Positions 37,601-51,559 of a stretch of DNA of 64,000 nucleotides are shown one piece after another. Position numbers and translations under genes: made by a program. This DNA comes from Tricholomella constricta (Eukaryota; Basidiomycota; Agaricomycetes; Agaricales; Lyophyllaceae): the NCBI GenBank assembly GCA_013368375.1, contig JAACJP010000013.1:124001-188000 (forward strand). Reading direction: 5' to 3'. A model generated the notes under the pieces. It ran no database searches. It saw nothing but the letters and a program-made list of their open reading frames with translations, and was not told the DNA's origin. Each line of letters opens with the position of its first letter. The stretch's first letter is position 1.

Positions 37601-37969
37601 CCTTCCTTTCACCTCCAGTATATTTCCTTTGTTGTTTACCACCTGCTTTGAACATTGTATTTTAGGCTCAATCGGATATCGTCTCTACTCTCTCACACGA
37701 ATCGAAGGCATTAGTCGTTCAAAGACTTTTTTTTGGTCGTGCTTGTAACGGGGCAACAAAGATGCATTGAATGTAAATTATGAACAACAGTCCAAGCCCA
37801 AGAGCAACAAAAAGAAAGGTTGTCGTGGATGAAATACTCCGAGTAATTAAAGAGGCAACAGAAATTCGTGAGGTATCCTTGAGTATTCCATCTTTGTGAA
37901 ACATTATCCAAATCTGAAAAAGAACGCATGTGGCACTCTTGAGGTGTGATATTGTCGTGTCAAGGAAGA

Positions 37970-40067
<2,098 letters not shown>

Positions 40068-41151
40068 GCTGGCGGGGGGGGGGAGGAGAGTGAGGTGAGG
40101 TGAGCTGAGTTTGTGGAAAATTGAACTGACTTTATATGGATCGGCAAAGTAGTTGTTGTGGAAATGAGCTGAGGAGCGGACAGGGTTCGTTCAAGAGGCG
40201 GACGTTGTCTGTGATGACGTTTATGTTCTTCCGAAAACAAACGAACTGGGATTTCCAACGAACTGGGTTCTTCACGGATGGACTCACAGATCCAGGACTT
40301 GCGACGACCTTCGCCCCAGCTATTTATCGGAAGAACGTTGTTCGTCGGCGCCCTCAAACGTGCTTGCATAAACATCACCACCGCTCTCCCCATTCTCTCT
40401 TTTATATCCCATCTTCTCGCAATCTCGTCAAGATCGGAAGGCAGGCAACGTATGGCCTTCACCACCTTATCAGCGGTGTCACGCTGCCATCATGTCTTTT
40501 GCTGCTTCCTATTCAAGCCACTCCCCCTACATCTTCATGCCCTCTGTCACCTTTGACCTGTCAGCTCCCTCTTGCTATGTACCCCTCTGCCAGATAATTA
40601 AACAGTCAAAGTACAATACAAGACTCAGGAAATTCACAGTACCCCAAATCCACTGCACACGTGGCTGCTAATATAACTATCGCCTTGCGAGGAAGTAACT
40701 CAGGGAACTCATTTGATGCATCGAGGGGTGCTGTTACTTATTAGAAATGAATTACGGGCGTTTGGCAGATGGGAAAAATGGAGCCGAGACCGGCAGGGTC
40801 TGATCGATCGTGCTGACGGTGCCTGCTGACCTCACCTGCCTGAAAAGGGATTTGTTTGGCTGCCTGGTCTGAACCAAGCCCGGGTCCCTGACCCGGAGCC
40901 CCGGTAGATCACGTGCTGGGAATGCTGCCCCAGTTTTTGCAAGCGAGTGTAGCTACACTCGCTTATTGATGCTGCCTCTGCGCGGCCCTTTCTTTTCTTT
41001 CTTTCCCTCCGTTGATTATTTCGATTATTATGATTGTACTATACTGGTGAATAGATGCTCATGCTCCTCCTTTTTTCTGTTCCCTCTGCAAACCTCCACT
41101 CTGCTTGCTCTGGCCTTGTAGGTATTCACTGCGACACATTGCATCCCAGAT
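40068..41151. other. Intergenic region with perfect palindrome, ~1.1 kb
   Basis: Upstream of UGPase copy B and downstream of the recombinase gene. No supported gene. It contains CCGGGTC/GACCCGG arms near 40.88-40.90 kb, a CACGTG E-box at about 40911, and the 24-bp palindrome listed separately. Pyrimidine-rich tracts near 40.0-40.4 kb fit a strong promoter/leader for the UGPase gene. Confidence 0.5.
40941..40964. repeat. 24-bp perfect palindrome
   Basis: AAGCGAGTGTAG followed directly by its reverse complement CTACACTCGCTT, with no spacer. It lies 188 bp beyond the stop codon of the tyrosine recombinase gene, between that gene and UGPase copy B. It could form a cruciform or hairpin, or be a dimeric protein-binding site; which one is unknown. 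Confidence 0.85.
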
Positions 41152-43587
41152 TCAACCTTGTACGGTGGATTCGTCCTCTTGTTCCCATCGTTCCTCTGGA
41201 GTTCCGTTCCTGCTGTTTCTTGGTGTCACAATATCTGGGTCCCTACGGATGGCTCTGAGGAGAGAGCGCATGCTCTTTTTGGCCTGTGGATATTCTTTTA
41301 GGAACGCATCATCGTCGCGTCCGAGCCTGAAGCTATATGTGAGTGTCCTTTGTTCTGGATGAAATATAAGATGACAAGCTCACTTGTTATATGCCAGAAC
41401 CACCAGCTCCCTCTCGCGCCGCTTTGAACCGGTAAAAGTGCGCATATCACCCGTGTACCATGCCTCTGGCCAATCCTTCAACGCTAGCAGGCCAACGGCT
41501 GGGTCCCCCTTCTCCCACTGGTCTCGCGCACACTTCCATGCATCAGGACCTGCCTGGAGATTGGGGATCATGACACCCTGGATGGGAACCAGGCGTTGCT
41601 TCCTTACAGTGCGTTGCTTTCCGCTCATTTCTGCAAATATTAGATTTGAGCTGACCTTGACATTGTTGCCCAATTCTAGTGCTATAGAGCTCGCCCCACC
41701 GTGGTGTTCGTCCATTGTACTGGCCGGCCCCAACATTATTGGATACGGGGAAGAGGACAGTCTCGTAATGCGAACTGTAGAAACAGCTCGTTCTGGTCCA
41801 GACGTGGTCGTAACAGGTGTGCGATTGGGCCAATGGGCAGCAGGTGTGTATGTGGGGGGGTGGGGGGCAAGGGTGGATGTTATTTTGCTGACAATCTCAT
41901 CCACTTTCAAGTCTATCTTCTGGTCGATAGAGTCTATCTTGTCATCGACCGCCCTTTTCAGCTCTCGAACCTCGCCTGCGGTCACAGGAGCAATTTCGAT
42001 ATGCTCTCCCATAAAACTCTCATTGGCCCCGCTAGGTATTGGATGCAAAGCGTCACCGTGACCATTTTCATAGCTTTGCAATGAATCCAGGAGATACTTC
42101 ATCAACGTGTCAACCTGCCAGTGGAGTCCAGGTGAGCATATCACAATTGAATGACACAAAATTATGGTTTACACTTTCGCCTTCTGCCCAGCCACCCCAC
42201 CAGCGAACGATGTTAAGTGACCACTTGATCCGTGCATGCTGAAAGCGGTACTGGGCCCCACCACGACGGAAGGAGTGGGTGGTGAACCATCCAGTGAGCC
42301 CAGCACCACTTGTAAACTTGGATAATAGCTTCATAAAGTTGTCGTAGGACATCTCCTTATGGGGGTGGATCGTCCCATTAGCTGAGATGTGGGGAAACAA
42401 CTGGTCATCTTGCTCTAGTGGCCTCCCGATCAGTGCCTCATACAGCTTGAGCCAGCGTGTCAGATGGGAGAACATGTCGATCTCCAGGATGTCCTGAGGG
42501 TAGATCTCGTATGTATTGCCTGCTCCAAGGTTAGTTTAACACTGATTTTTTGACTTGAGCAGCTTACTCGTTCTTGGGCCTTCATAGCCCTGCGCGTTTT
42601 GCCATCCCTTCCGATTCTCAAGATGGACTTTGAAATGTAGAGGGTAGTATGGTGCACGACCACGACAGTCTGGTTTGATATCTCCGTAGGTAAGGCTTAA
42701 CAGTTCGAAGCATCTTGTGATATTTAATTCAGCTGACAGTTCTAGCAGTAATCTGGATGAACCTGCTTACCGAGTCCACAGAGTATATGCTGAGGTTACA
42801 AATGCCCTCATGAAGCCATGCTCGAAGAGAACATGAACTTGTTCCACCGTAAGCGGCTCCTTATCATTGCTTTCCCTATCAAATGGTCGATTCTGCTCTA
42901 AGCCTGTCATCTGGCTTTCGACGCGCTCGAGCTGTGCATGGCTGCACTCCCGCTCTGACCATCGCATCAATTTCTGTTCGTCCTCGATGCATAGTGCTTC
43001 AGCATGCTTTCGTGATGCCAATTGTGCCTTCCCTCGAGTTTGGACCGCCTTCTTAACTGCGATAACATTTGGCGCACGTGCCGGGCAGCCTGACACCTGT
43101 TTTGTAACTGGATCTAGCATGTATTCTCCTGCGTATTTGTTGCCATCCCTAACAAGGTTGAATATCAGTACGTGCTTAATCCAGACATCATTACCACCCA
43201 CATCTGATCCCAATACTTGCAGAATGCCGCGTGAATTCCCTCTGCAACCCCCTTCTTGCAATTCTCCTCAAAACACTTCTGGGTCATGAACATCTCGGTG
43301 ACTGTAGCCGAATACTGGTTCGGTGGGTTATCGAGGGCCTTCTCGAGCTCATCTGTCGGTATCCCTTGCTCACAGATGATGATTCCTGTATCTCTTCTTG
43401 CAGCCACTTGGTTTTTTAGAAACTCCCGCCCACGCCGTATGTTCCCCTCATAAGCCTTGTTTGTATTGACCACCTTGTTGTACTTCTCGATATTCTCGTG
43501 TGCAAGTTTGGCAAGGATTTCAAACCGAGCTATTTCATTTTTGGTCTTCTTCTTGATCGCAGGTTTAGCTTGTGCCGTACGGGGCAT
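41152..43587 (-). CDS. Crypton-like tyrosine recombinase
   Basis: DNA strand-exchange enzyme of the YR superfamily, most like the recombinases of fungal Crypton transposons. N-terminal part: MPRTAQAKPAIKKKTKNEIA, AYEGNIRRGREFLKNQVAAR, GVAEGIHAAFCKYWDQM, GEYMLDPVTKQVSGCPARAP. Catalytic region: first Arg in TLWTRCFELLSLTYGD (codon split by an intron), H-x-x-R in FTTHSFRRGGAQYRF, Trp/His position in RWWGGWAEGE, nucleophile Tyr in VDTLMKYLLDSL. A disordered linker and a C-terminal module follow (PDAWKCARDQWEKGDPAVGL, LLALKDWPEAWYTGDMRTF), with last exon LKEYPQAKKSMRSLLRAIRR. Five to seven introns, all with usable sites and no internal stops, so it looks intact. The XPG-like gene ends 204 bp upstream on the same strand. 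Confidence 0.8.
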
Positions 43588-43791
43588 TCGGTTGCTGTTC
43601 AGTGGCTAGAGAAGATGGTGAAAGATGATGACGAGGAATTGTGAAAGGATAGATAAGACAATTTTACCCCTTGCTTATTTCACGTCTGTTCCGACAGCAA
43701 GTGAAAGCTTAGATACGTCATACCCGAACAGTGGCCAAAATTTAAAATCAAACAGTTCGCGATGCCTATGGTACAAATCACTATTTCTAAA

Positions 43792-45869
43792 CTACAAGAT
43801 AGCATCAAGGCTTTCAAAAAGAAACTGCAGCCGGGTCTGAGGACCAAATATATGAATTTCCTTACCACCATCGCCGCTCTCATCACTGTCACAATCACCA
43901 ATGTCCCCATCCTCAAAAATAATAGGGTCTGCCATAGACCCACTGCCTGTCCACGACGAGATGTTGGCCGAGCTCCTGAGCGAGCTGCTATTAGTGACAA
44001 CAGATGGAGTGTCTGACACATCACCGCTGTCGGCCCCTGTATCTATATCGTTGTGGCCGACAGCAGAAAGGAGCTTGTGATAAAAAATTAGATCGTAAGT
44101 AATTTAAAAGATGAAATCAGAACGTACGGGTGTAACAGGTGCTGCGGTAATTTTGGTCCCCCTTGCCATGTGGAATGCTTCAACCAGCTTCGGGAGTGCA
44201 CGCTTCAGGATAGATGCCGGGATCCAGATGATTAAAGTCTTGCGTGGTTGAGATTCTGCCGCCGTGCGATCCTCAGGTGTAAGCCTCGAGAGCGTTGAAA
44301 CAACCAGAAGATGGGGTTCTACTTGGACATGGTAACCCCACACGTTTGGTCTCGTCGAAGGTGCTCCTGGACCCAGTGAAGCTCGAGTGATTTGAAGAAT
44401 TGCAGGGTGCCGACTTTCGGAATAACCCTCGTTAACATGGGCTGCCATGACGGTGTCGACATTGATGGGCTATACAAATCAGCAGCCTTAGCTACCAGTT
44501 CAGTGTGGCAAAAAAGAAGCAAATACCTTGATCAATGAACGAATAAAGATTCCGCTCCATAAGTTGCTGCGAAATCTCTCGAGGATGACACCTCTAGATG
44601 CCCAAGAGAAGTACTTCTCGCACCAGACCGCCAGAGCGGGGAGGTCAGGTGGCTTCATCTTTTGAAGCGCAACATTTACCTCACCACCAGGCCCAGAGGT
44701 GATAGGATAGAGGTAGTACCGGAGAACATCAATGCTGGGGAAGTCTTCGGATAAATTCTGAGCAATGGCAGGATAGCGACGACCTAACACATTATCGGGA
44801 TCTTGGGTGAGTTGAGTCTTCAGAGCATCACGCCAGCCTCGGAGAAACCCTGGCAGTTGGTGAGGGGGAAGATCACGGGTTGCAGCATAAAGACCGTCGG
44901 CAAGTGATGTTCTAATGCTCAGTCGATGGGCAATGGCCATGCCGCACCCTTTGAGTCCTGGCTGATAAATTCTTGATTAATCGATCCACATAAGAATTAT
45001 AAACAACTGCACGTACCATATAATCACCTCCAGTGAGAATTGCAATAAGCAAGACACGGGCAGATGTCAATTGAGTGGACGGATGGGCCTTGATAGCAGA
45101 GGCGGTGTAGATGGAGATATAGTCGCCATCACGCACAACATTAGATCTGAACAAGTTTGAGTTACGGTCAGAAAGATAAAAAAGGATCTCTTACGTTCGA
45201 ATCACATGTGTAGCACCAAAGAGGAAGGCATCGACGTCGTCTGTAATGACAGCATCAATTTCCCCTCGAGCATTGAGTTCAGCGAGTTCGGCTTCAGCTT
45301 CCCCAGGGGCCTGCAAGCATGTGTTATATATGTATACTGAGCAAGAGAGGGACGACATACAGTATATCCATAAAAACCTGCATCATTGATGAGCTGTAAG
45401 AAAGCAGACATCAAGGCATGTGGTGTCGCTTTAACCTGGCGTCCCCGTTTCACAGTCGGTCCCTGAGACCCATCAAAGGCAAAGATGGGTATGATGGGAA
45501 GTGCCAGCAGACGACAGAGCTGAAAGAAGAGGATCTGGAGAGGGAGATTCTCTCCAGCCTGCATGTTAATGCCGCGTCCTGTTTGGTGATAGGCTGCCCA
45601 CTGGGCACGGTTCAAAAGCAAGCTGTATTAAACAAAATGAGGTCTGAAATCGCTGGTATACAATCAAAATTCAACTTTCCTAGCATCAATTCCAACCCGT
45701 ATAGTCCCTGTCGCTCTCCTATTGTGTTCGAAGCCTTCGCTGACAGATAGCTGCGTGAGTGTTCGGGCTTGAACAGTGGGTTTTAGTATCTAAAAAAGTG
45801 TGATTTAATCTCGACGTTGACCTGAAAGGAAAAAGTTGAGCACACCTTCCATAAACCTGGTATGCCCAT
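43792..45869 (-). CDS. XPG/Rad2-type PIN nuclease (GEN1-like), one damaged splice donor
   Basis: Structure-specific nuclease of the FEN1/XPG/GEN1 superfamily, in an expanded basidiomycete branch. Starts MGIPGLWK, then ILKPTVQARTLTQLSV and IRVGIDA. Acidic active-site residues are present: Asp in VGIDAS, Asp in IFAFDG, Glu pair in APGEAEAELAEL, Asp pair in AVITDDVDAFLFGA, Asp in LTGGDY. The H2TH-like part reads PGLKGCGMAIAHRLS, followed by HQLPGFLRGWRDALKTQL, FPSIDVLRYYLYPITSGPGG and a chromodomain-less tail ending LQFLFESLDAIL. The intron after GIDAS has GAAAGT where GTAAGT is expected (45674-45679), so splicing there may fail. All other joins are canonical. Either a recent pseudogene or a rare GA-AG intron. 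Confidence 0.78.
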
Positions 45870-47237
45870 GTCGTGGTAAAGGGTACGAAGTGCACCAGAA
45901 TCTGAAAACCAGGTGTCTTGGATGTGAGAGGGGCTCGATCATGTGAACTGCATGAAAACTCCTTCCGAATTACAGGTTTACTGAGGTCGGCGGACAGTAG
46001 AGAAAGCAGGTTTAAAGACAGAGATCATAAGATGGCCGTCGTCGTGATTGATGAATATGGCGGGCTGGAGCAAGCTTAGAGTGCCCACTCCTGCCTTCAG
46101 AACATATCATCCCATGTAGAGGGCGGCTTCACAGAATGCAAAGCTGCCACATGCCATACACAGGGAAGGATGGGGGAGTGCCCATTGTCGAAGGCGAGAG
46201 AAACGGTGAGCGGGTGAGCTGGCTGTCAGAGAGCTGATACCGGACCGGTATGGATCAACAATCAATTGTGATGCATGATTACGCCCACCTGACACGACGC
46301 GACGCTGACGCGTCAAGGCACATTATTCGTTGTGAGAAAACCCAACATAAGTACTGCATAAGTTCTTATTTTTTGGTGAATTACAGTAAGTCGGGCTGAA
46401 TTACAGGTGAATTACAGTGCCTGTGCCAGCAGTTCACCGTTTAGAAGTAATTCGGGTTGCTGCCACCTTCATTTGCACAACCGACGACTGGCCGTCAACT
46501 TACTCAACGATGGCACATATCACCCTGCATCGGAACAATAATTTCACGGACTTTGTGACGCCGCGGTGATATCAGCAAGATTATGGATGGCAGCCAGTCA
46601 AAGCCTCTTGAATTTTATCTGAACAAGTCATAAATTCCACTTCACCCTTAGAAGTAAGATATGTGTGAAGCTGCACATGTTGTCAGGTGTGGATTGGGTG
46701 AGTTGTAGACACAAGTATAACCTGAAAAAAATTGTAAAGACTCGGAACCGAATACACTAAGCCATTCACATTTGCCGACCGTGGTCGCCGCCTTCACAGC
46801 TCCTTCTTGGCTCCTCCAGGCGAGATATCCCTCTCCGATCCCCAGATCGCTCGATCGGCCCTCAGATCGCTTTACAGCTGCTTTACAGGGCACCCGTAAA
46901 TCGTTCCAAATATCCTTACTTATCACATTGCACTCTTTAGGGTCCAACACCGGTTTTAAATTAGAGCATCATGGCAAAGTCCACAAGGGGAAGAGCTGGC
47001 CGCCTGCGAAAACCTTCCCTGACATCGACGTCGGAACGTGGACTGCGGGCGTGTATACGCAACCATAATCAACGTCTGTACATACGTGTAGGACAGTCCG
47101 TCAGGCCTGCCCAATACGCGGCACGCTCCGTTGACACGTACCTATATGTTCCGGGACCTTGGCATGTTTTTACAGAAGACGCAAAATTTACTGAATCAAA
47201 AATATCAAAGAACCAAAGTCGACGGAAACTCCAAACA
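45870..47237. other. Intergenic region with GAATTACAG repeats, ~1.4 kb
   Basis: Between the XPG-like start and the end of the arrestin-like gene. No supported gene. The 9-mer GAATTACAG occurs at about 45967, 46378, 46398 and 46409. No terminal inverted repeat or target duplication could be assigned. Short open frames near 46.8-47.3 kb have no family similarity. Confidence 0.45.
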
Positions 47238-48741
47238 TCATGTATCCTGTGGATGTAATGTATCGCTATCGACCCACGGATCTGCCACCAGTCGTATGGG
47301 ATGCACGATCTCCAAAGCACGGAAGGGCGATGATCGTGGCGTTGGCGGTGTCAAGAGAAGCATAATATAATCCTGATATGCATTCAGCGATCCTAGATGC
47401 ACGGGCCTGGAGTGTAAACATATCTACCTTTACAATAAGATTTCCAATATTAAATCCGGGAGCAGTCACACCATCCTTGCACCAAACCTCGCCTTCCCAG
47501 CTGGCTGAAATTTCGCTGCATGGTTCATTGAGGTTCGGGCTCCCCACTGGAGGCGGAAGCGGCCAAACTCTCCCAGTACCTATCACAGTATTCCTGAATG
47601 ATCGCCGCTCGTTTACTTCAACGACAACCTGACGGCTGATGAGCACCTGAATAGGGGCTGCGGATGATGAAGACTGATTGCCGGACGTGCTGCCAGGTAT
47701 TTTCCGTTGTGGCAGAAGTAAAGGGCTGCTGGGCGGAAGCAGTCTGCGAAGCGAAGTTGGAGAGCCACATAGATGGATGTGAAATGGAATCGTGTCCGCG
47801 AAAGCGAAGATTGTAGTCGCGGGCAGAACGAACTGAAAAGGGTAAGTGCGGGTAACCATTCGGCCCCCTCATTGCTCGTGGGGACTTACATGGCAGTCAA
47901 TAGGTTCGACCTCAGGATTGGGCCGAACATCCATTCTAGAACACAGTTGAAGCCATTCATCAGGGTTTGTCTTGACAGTTGAAGACACCGAGTCGGTTAC
48001 GCGAGATCTGTACCGTGCGCGAGCACGAGGTCGATAGTCAAGGACCAAGGAGTATCTGAAGGAAAAGTGTTGGATGAGTCCCTTGAGGAGATCATGTACG
48101 GCGTTCACGTTTTAGTAGTCGCCCAGGATGCAAAACTATATTGGCGGCTTAGCGTGATAGCCAGGCGAAGAGTGTAAGTGCATCTAGCGATCAACATTGG
48201 TACTCCAAGGAACGTGGCCTCAAAAGATGGCGGTAGTTTGAACGTCCGCCTCTCTTCCGTGAAAGTCTCCGGAAACTGAAGGCAGAACGGCAACACAGCT
48301 GGGCACACGAGGGTGGAATTGTCTCTACTCCACAGAATGACCTTGGTCGACATGATGTCCGATGTGGTAGATGACGATGGTCCGTTTGCAATCGACATGC
48401 TACTTCGCCCCTCAAGCTGGACTCAAAGAGGAGACGATGAAAAGGCGATACTTGTAAACACAAGATTTAATCACCTTCAGAACGACACGAAGGACGTTCT
48501 TATGGGCTGGTAAACCAACTTCCCCACTCACAACCGCGTTCTGTCCATACGTTGGAAGAAGAGCTGTCTCGTTTTGATTTCTGAGGACAAGAGTAGCGTG
48601 TGGCCAAGAGCGAACGAGGTTTCCTCGACAAAGAGAGTCTCTTTGACGTGGTGTGTACTGGATTCTCTCTTCACCGGAGAGGGGTGAAAGTGAGTAGGAC
48701 GGAGCACAGGGGGATGGTGTGTACGATGGTAAGCCTGACAT
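47238..48741 (-). CDS. Arrestin-like domain protein (basidiomycete type)
   Basis: Probable alpha-arrestin-fold protein; such proteins act as adaptors for ubiquitin ligases in membrane-protein endocytosis, although this branch is uncharacterised. Starts MSGLPSYTPSPCAPSYSLSP, then GEERIQYTPRQRDSLCRGNL, SWPHATLVLRNQNETALLPT, YGQNAVVSGEVGL. The arrestin-N part has VCPAVLPFCLQFPETFTEER, KLPPSFEATFLGVPMLIARC and TYTLRLAITLSRQ; the arrestin-C part has IDCH, FADTIPFHIHLCGSPTSLRR, QVLISRQVVVEVNERRSFRN and GFNIGNLIVK. The last exon, DYIMLLLTPPTPRSSPFRAL, runs to the stop at 47238. About five introns of 40-55 nt. Composition and order fit other basidiomycete homologues I know of. Exact small-exon borders are approximate. 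Confidence 0.83.
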
Positions 48742-49159
48742 GTGGGTAAAAGTGGCCTAGAAAGGAGGCCATTGAGAATGTCAATATAAGAGAGATGATT
48801 CGTTTGCAAGTCTAACACACACGTCCAACTTTTTGCCTTATCAGGACCTTTGGTATGCACAATTGATCGTGCGTACGCGTGAGATTAACGATGTCAGCGG
48901 GCATGTCGGAGGTAATCGATAGCGCAGAAAAAAGTAAACGCAATGCAGGCGCATTAAGCGAATGATATCCACAAAGGAATCGCGACGAACATTGTCAGAG
49001 GGAAAACTGCTACGTCTCTAGTACCTCGGATGAATGAACCTAAAAAACCATGATAGTTTCGTGGCCTCTCCGTTCGACGCATGGTCAAAAAATAGCCACG
49101 AGCGCTTCCGGGCACATGATGCGCCGCCAAGATTAAAAATGTATAGGTTTGACATAGAG

Positions 49160-50749
49160 TCATCCTGAACTTCGTTGAAGGAAAGGACGCAGGTTGGGGA
49201 AGAAGGGGAGGCGAGCTATGTTCAGGGGTTCTTCCTCGCTGGAGTCTCCTGTTTTGCGAAGACGAAGGGTCGTATGTGGTCGAGAAGGGATCGAGAGTTT
49301 TCGGCGGCGTCGTTGTTGTTTAAACCGGCCAGAACGCACCCGGAAGGCATTGGAGACGAGGGCCACGAGAAGAGATACAAGTAGGAGGGGGATGTACGCA
49401 GAGAGATAAATCGAGATCTGGTCGGGCAGGACACAAGGTACATCTGCGTAGGTTTTCTGTATTTTCATGACAGCGTTCGTGTGACCTTGAGCGGCGAGTG
49501 AAAGAAGTTGGAAGCCAGATCGCTTTATCCCCATTGCCATAGACAGACTTGACGGAGATCGAGCCGAGGAATCGATTCCGTTAGAATGGGTAGTTTCACA
49601 ATAATCATGGTCATCCCCGCTACAATAATGAAAAGTTGAGATGGAGACACACTTGCAATAAAGTCGACGCTCACCTAAATATGACAGACGGCTGCAGTTC
49701 CTCCAGCAAAAAGTTCATCACCTCTTTTCCAAGGGTATTTTGACACCCAAAACCCATTCCTGGTCGAATCGTGCCCTTCTCTCTTAACGGGCCGCAGTTG
49801 TATACTTCTCTCGCAAGGGGTATGTGGCTCAATAAGACGAGAGGATCGCTTCCGCGCTCTGCGCAGAAGTTAGCAGAAGCACGGTAGCACAAGCTGAATG
49901 ACGACCCTTGGCAATATGTTTAACATGTTCCACTGAACCACCTCTCGTGGTGTCCAGAATTATATGCCTTCGCATGGGTCAGACGTTCGTTGTCCTCTTC
50001 AACCAGACCTGGAGCATCTAGGAATACCAACGTATCGTTCGCAATTGAAATCTGACTATTAAATGGGCCGAAGTGCTTTATTTATCGGGCATGTGCGTAG
50101 GGCGAGAACGATGACGATGTGCGAAGCCTGGAATAACGTCAGTACGGAGAGTCGATGGTTATCGAAAGGTGAAGACAGACCCAATGTCGTGGCTTCCGGG
50201 GATGAGATACGTTGGGATTTCGAAGGGCAGACTGAATATGCTCTTGAACCTGCGGTAGTAACGTTCGCATCTGGAAAGCAGGTCATGACAAGTCTCAGAC
50301 GACTCGATGGATGGATGGATGTATTACGATCGTCTTGCTACTCACTCGTCGTCCGACATATTGAATCTTCCTTCGTCCATCATGTCACCCAAGAAAATCA
50401 AGGCATTTGGTCTCTTGTGGAGAGCGACCCACCAATTCTTGCGGAGCATGAGGTCCACCTCCAACCGCGTCAGGTATGTCAAATATGGGCCCCGTTCAGG
50501 GTACGAACGATGTCTAGAATCTGGGGATCCGCTACAAGAAGGACATGGGATAGTGCATCGTGGCGGTGGGACGAGGCCTACATTGCGTTCAGTCGGTCAT
50601 TTGCAATATGACATGGAGCCACGGACCTCTGAAAGGGCATCTGGCCAATCACACTGGCGAACACTGTTGAATAACACTTCGAGCTCGTACCATAATATGA
50701 TCACGATCCAAAAGACTCGGAGTCCATTGACAACTACACGGCGGTTCAT
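49160..50749 (-). pseudogene. Decayed Ted1/PGAP5-type metallophosphoesterase copy
   Basis: Relic of the family represented intact at 62523. Recognisable pieces in order: WIVIILWYELEVLFNSVRQC, SHVLLVADPQILD, LMLRKNWWVALHKRPNALIF, LGDMMDEGRFNMSDDE, YYRRFKSIFSLPFEIPTYLI, PGSHDIG, HFGPFNSQISIANDTLVFLD, APGLVEEDNERL, SDPLVLLSHIPLAR, CGPLREKGTIRPGMGFGCQN, SGDDHDYCETTH, and a membrane segment SIYLSAYIPLLLVSLLVALV. Lesions: a frame break at ~50505-50515, a TAA at 50082-50084 where the intact copy has Tyr, another frame break at ~49945-49965, and GNxD changed to GSHD. The downstream half (49160-49900) is still open. Confidence 0.82.
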
Positions 50750-51559
50750 AACATGGAGTGGATATAATGGAAGCTAAGCAAGCTGTGCAACTTGTGTAAA
50801 ACATTTCACGTTTGTGTAAGGTAATTAGCCATCAATTGGTGACTTCGTTCTTGTCAACTCTGTTGCTTCATTCCATGTTCTTGAGTGGTATTCCATCTGT
50901 TGGTACGAGGTAGTTCGCCACTTGCAATTTTGCAAACAGGTTTCATTTTCGTGACATGGTTCGCGATTGGGGTGATGAAACGAGCTCCAGATTCACAAGT
51001 TCGAGCACCTTGCCAGCGTCTCCCACCAAGCGCAGGAAACCTATACGTGGCCGATCTAATGCAAGTTTATAGGCTGGTGATACATTATTAATGATGGTCA
51101 TTGTGGGAGTCGTGCCCGCCATGGCTGTCCCAAGGATGTTGGCCCTGCGTTTATGTTGTGAGCAGGTTGAGCGGCCGCATCAAAGAATTCAGTTTACCAG
51201 TAGTTTTCCACCATCTTGCCTATATTCCGAAAGTTAAAAACTATTGTAAAGTCATCCATGGGATTCCGAAAGCTGACCTTGCACGGTAAAATATGAAGAA
51301 CCACATTGTGGCTCCGAGTGCTTTCGCCAGGAAGTTATACCTAGTTCCCGGAAGGTGGGGGTTGAATCCTGTTGCTGAAAGTCAAACTTGGGTAAGGCAT
51401 AGTAAGAAAGAGAGAGCTGAGGAACGCTTACGATGTGTCCCGGCCATGATGGGCTGTACAAGGTCGGATGTTTGTCTGTATTTATCATCACCCTTGAATT
51501 ATTGAAGGTCATGAGCTTAAACACCTTCTCCCCACTCTGCTGTACGCGACGACGTCAAC
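50750..51559. other. Intergenic region, no gene seen, ~0.8 kb
   Basis: Divergent space between the pseudogene and the disordered-protein gene at 51560. Short open frames on both strands lack similarity or splice support. It probably contains the promoter of the plus-strand gene. Confidence 0.45.

Noticed and set aside
41384..42061. 225-codon open frame on the plus strand
   Set aside because: Exactly antisense to the C-terminal exon of the tyrosine recombinase, whose frame has family motifs; this one has none.
50300..50325. Short (GATG)n run as a possible minisatellite
   Set aside because: Only three to four units, located in an intron of the phosphoesterase relic; unremarkable.
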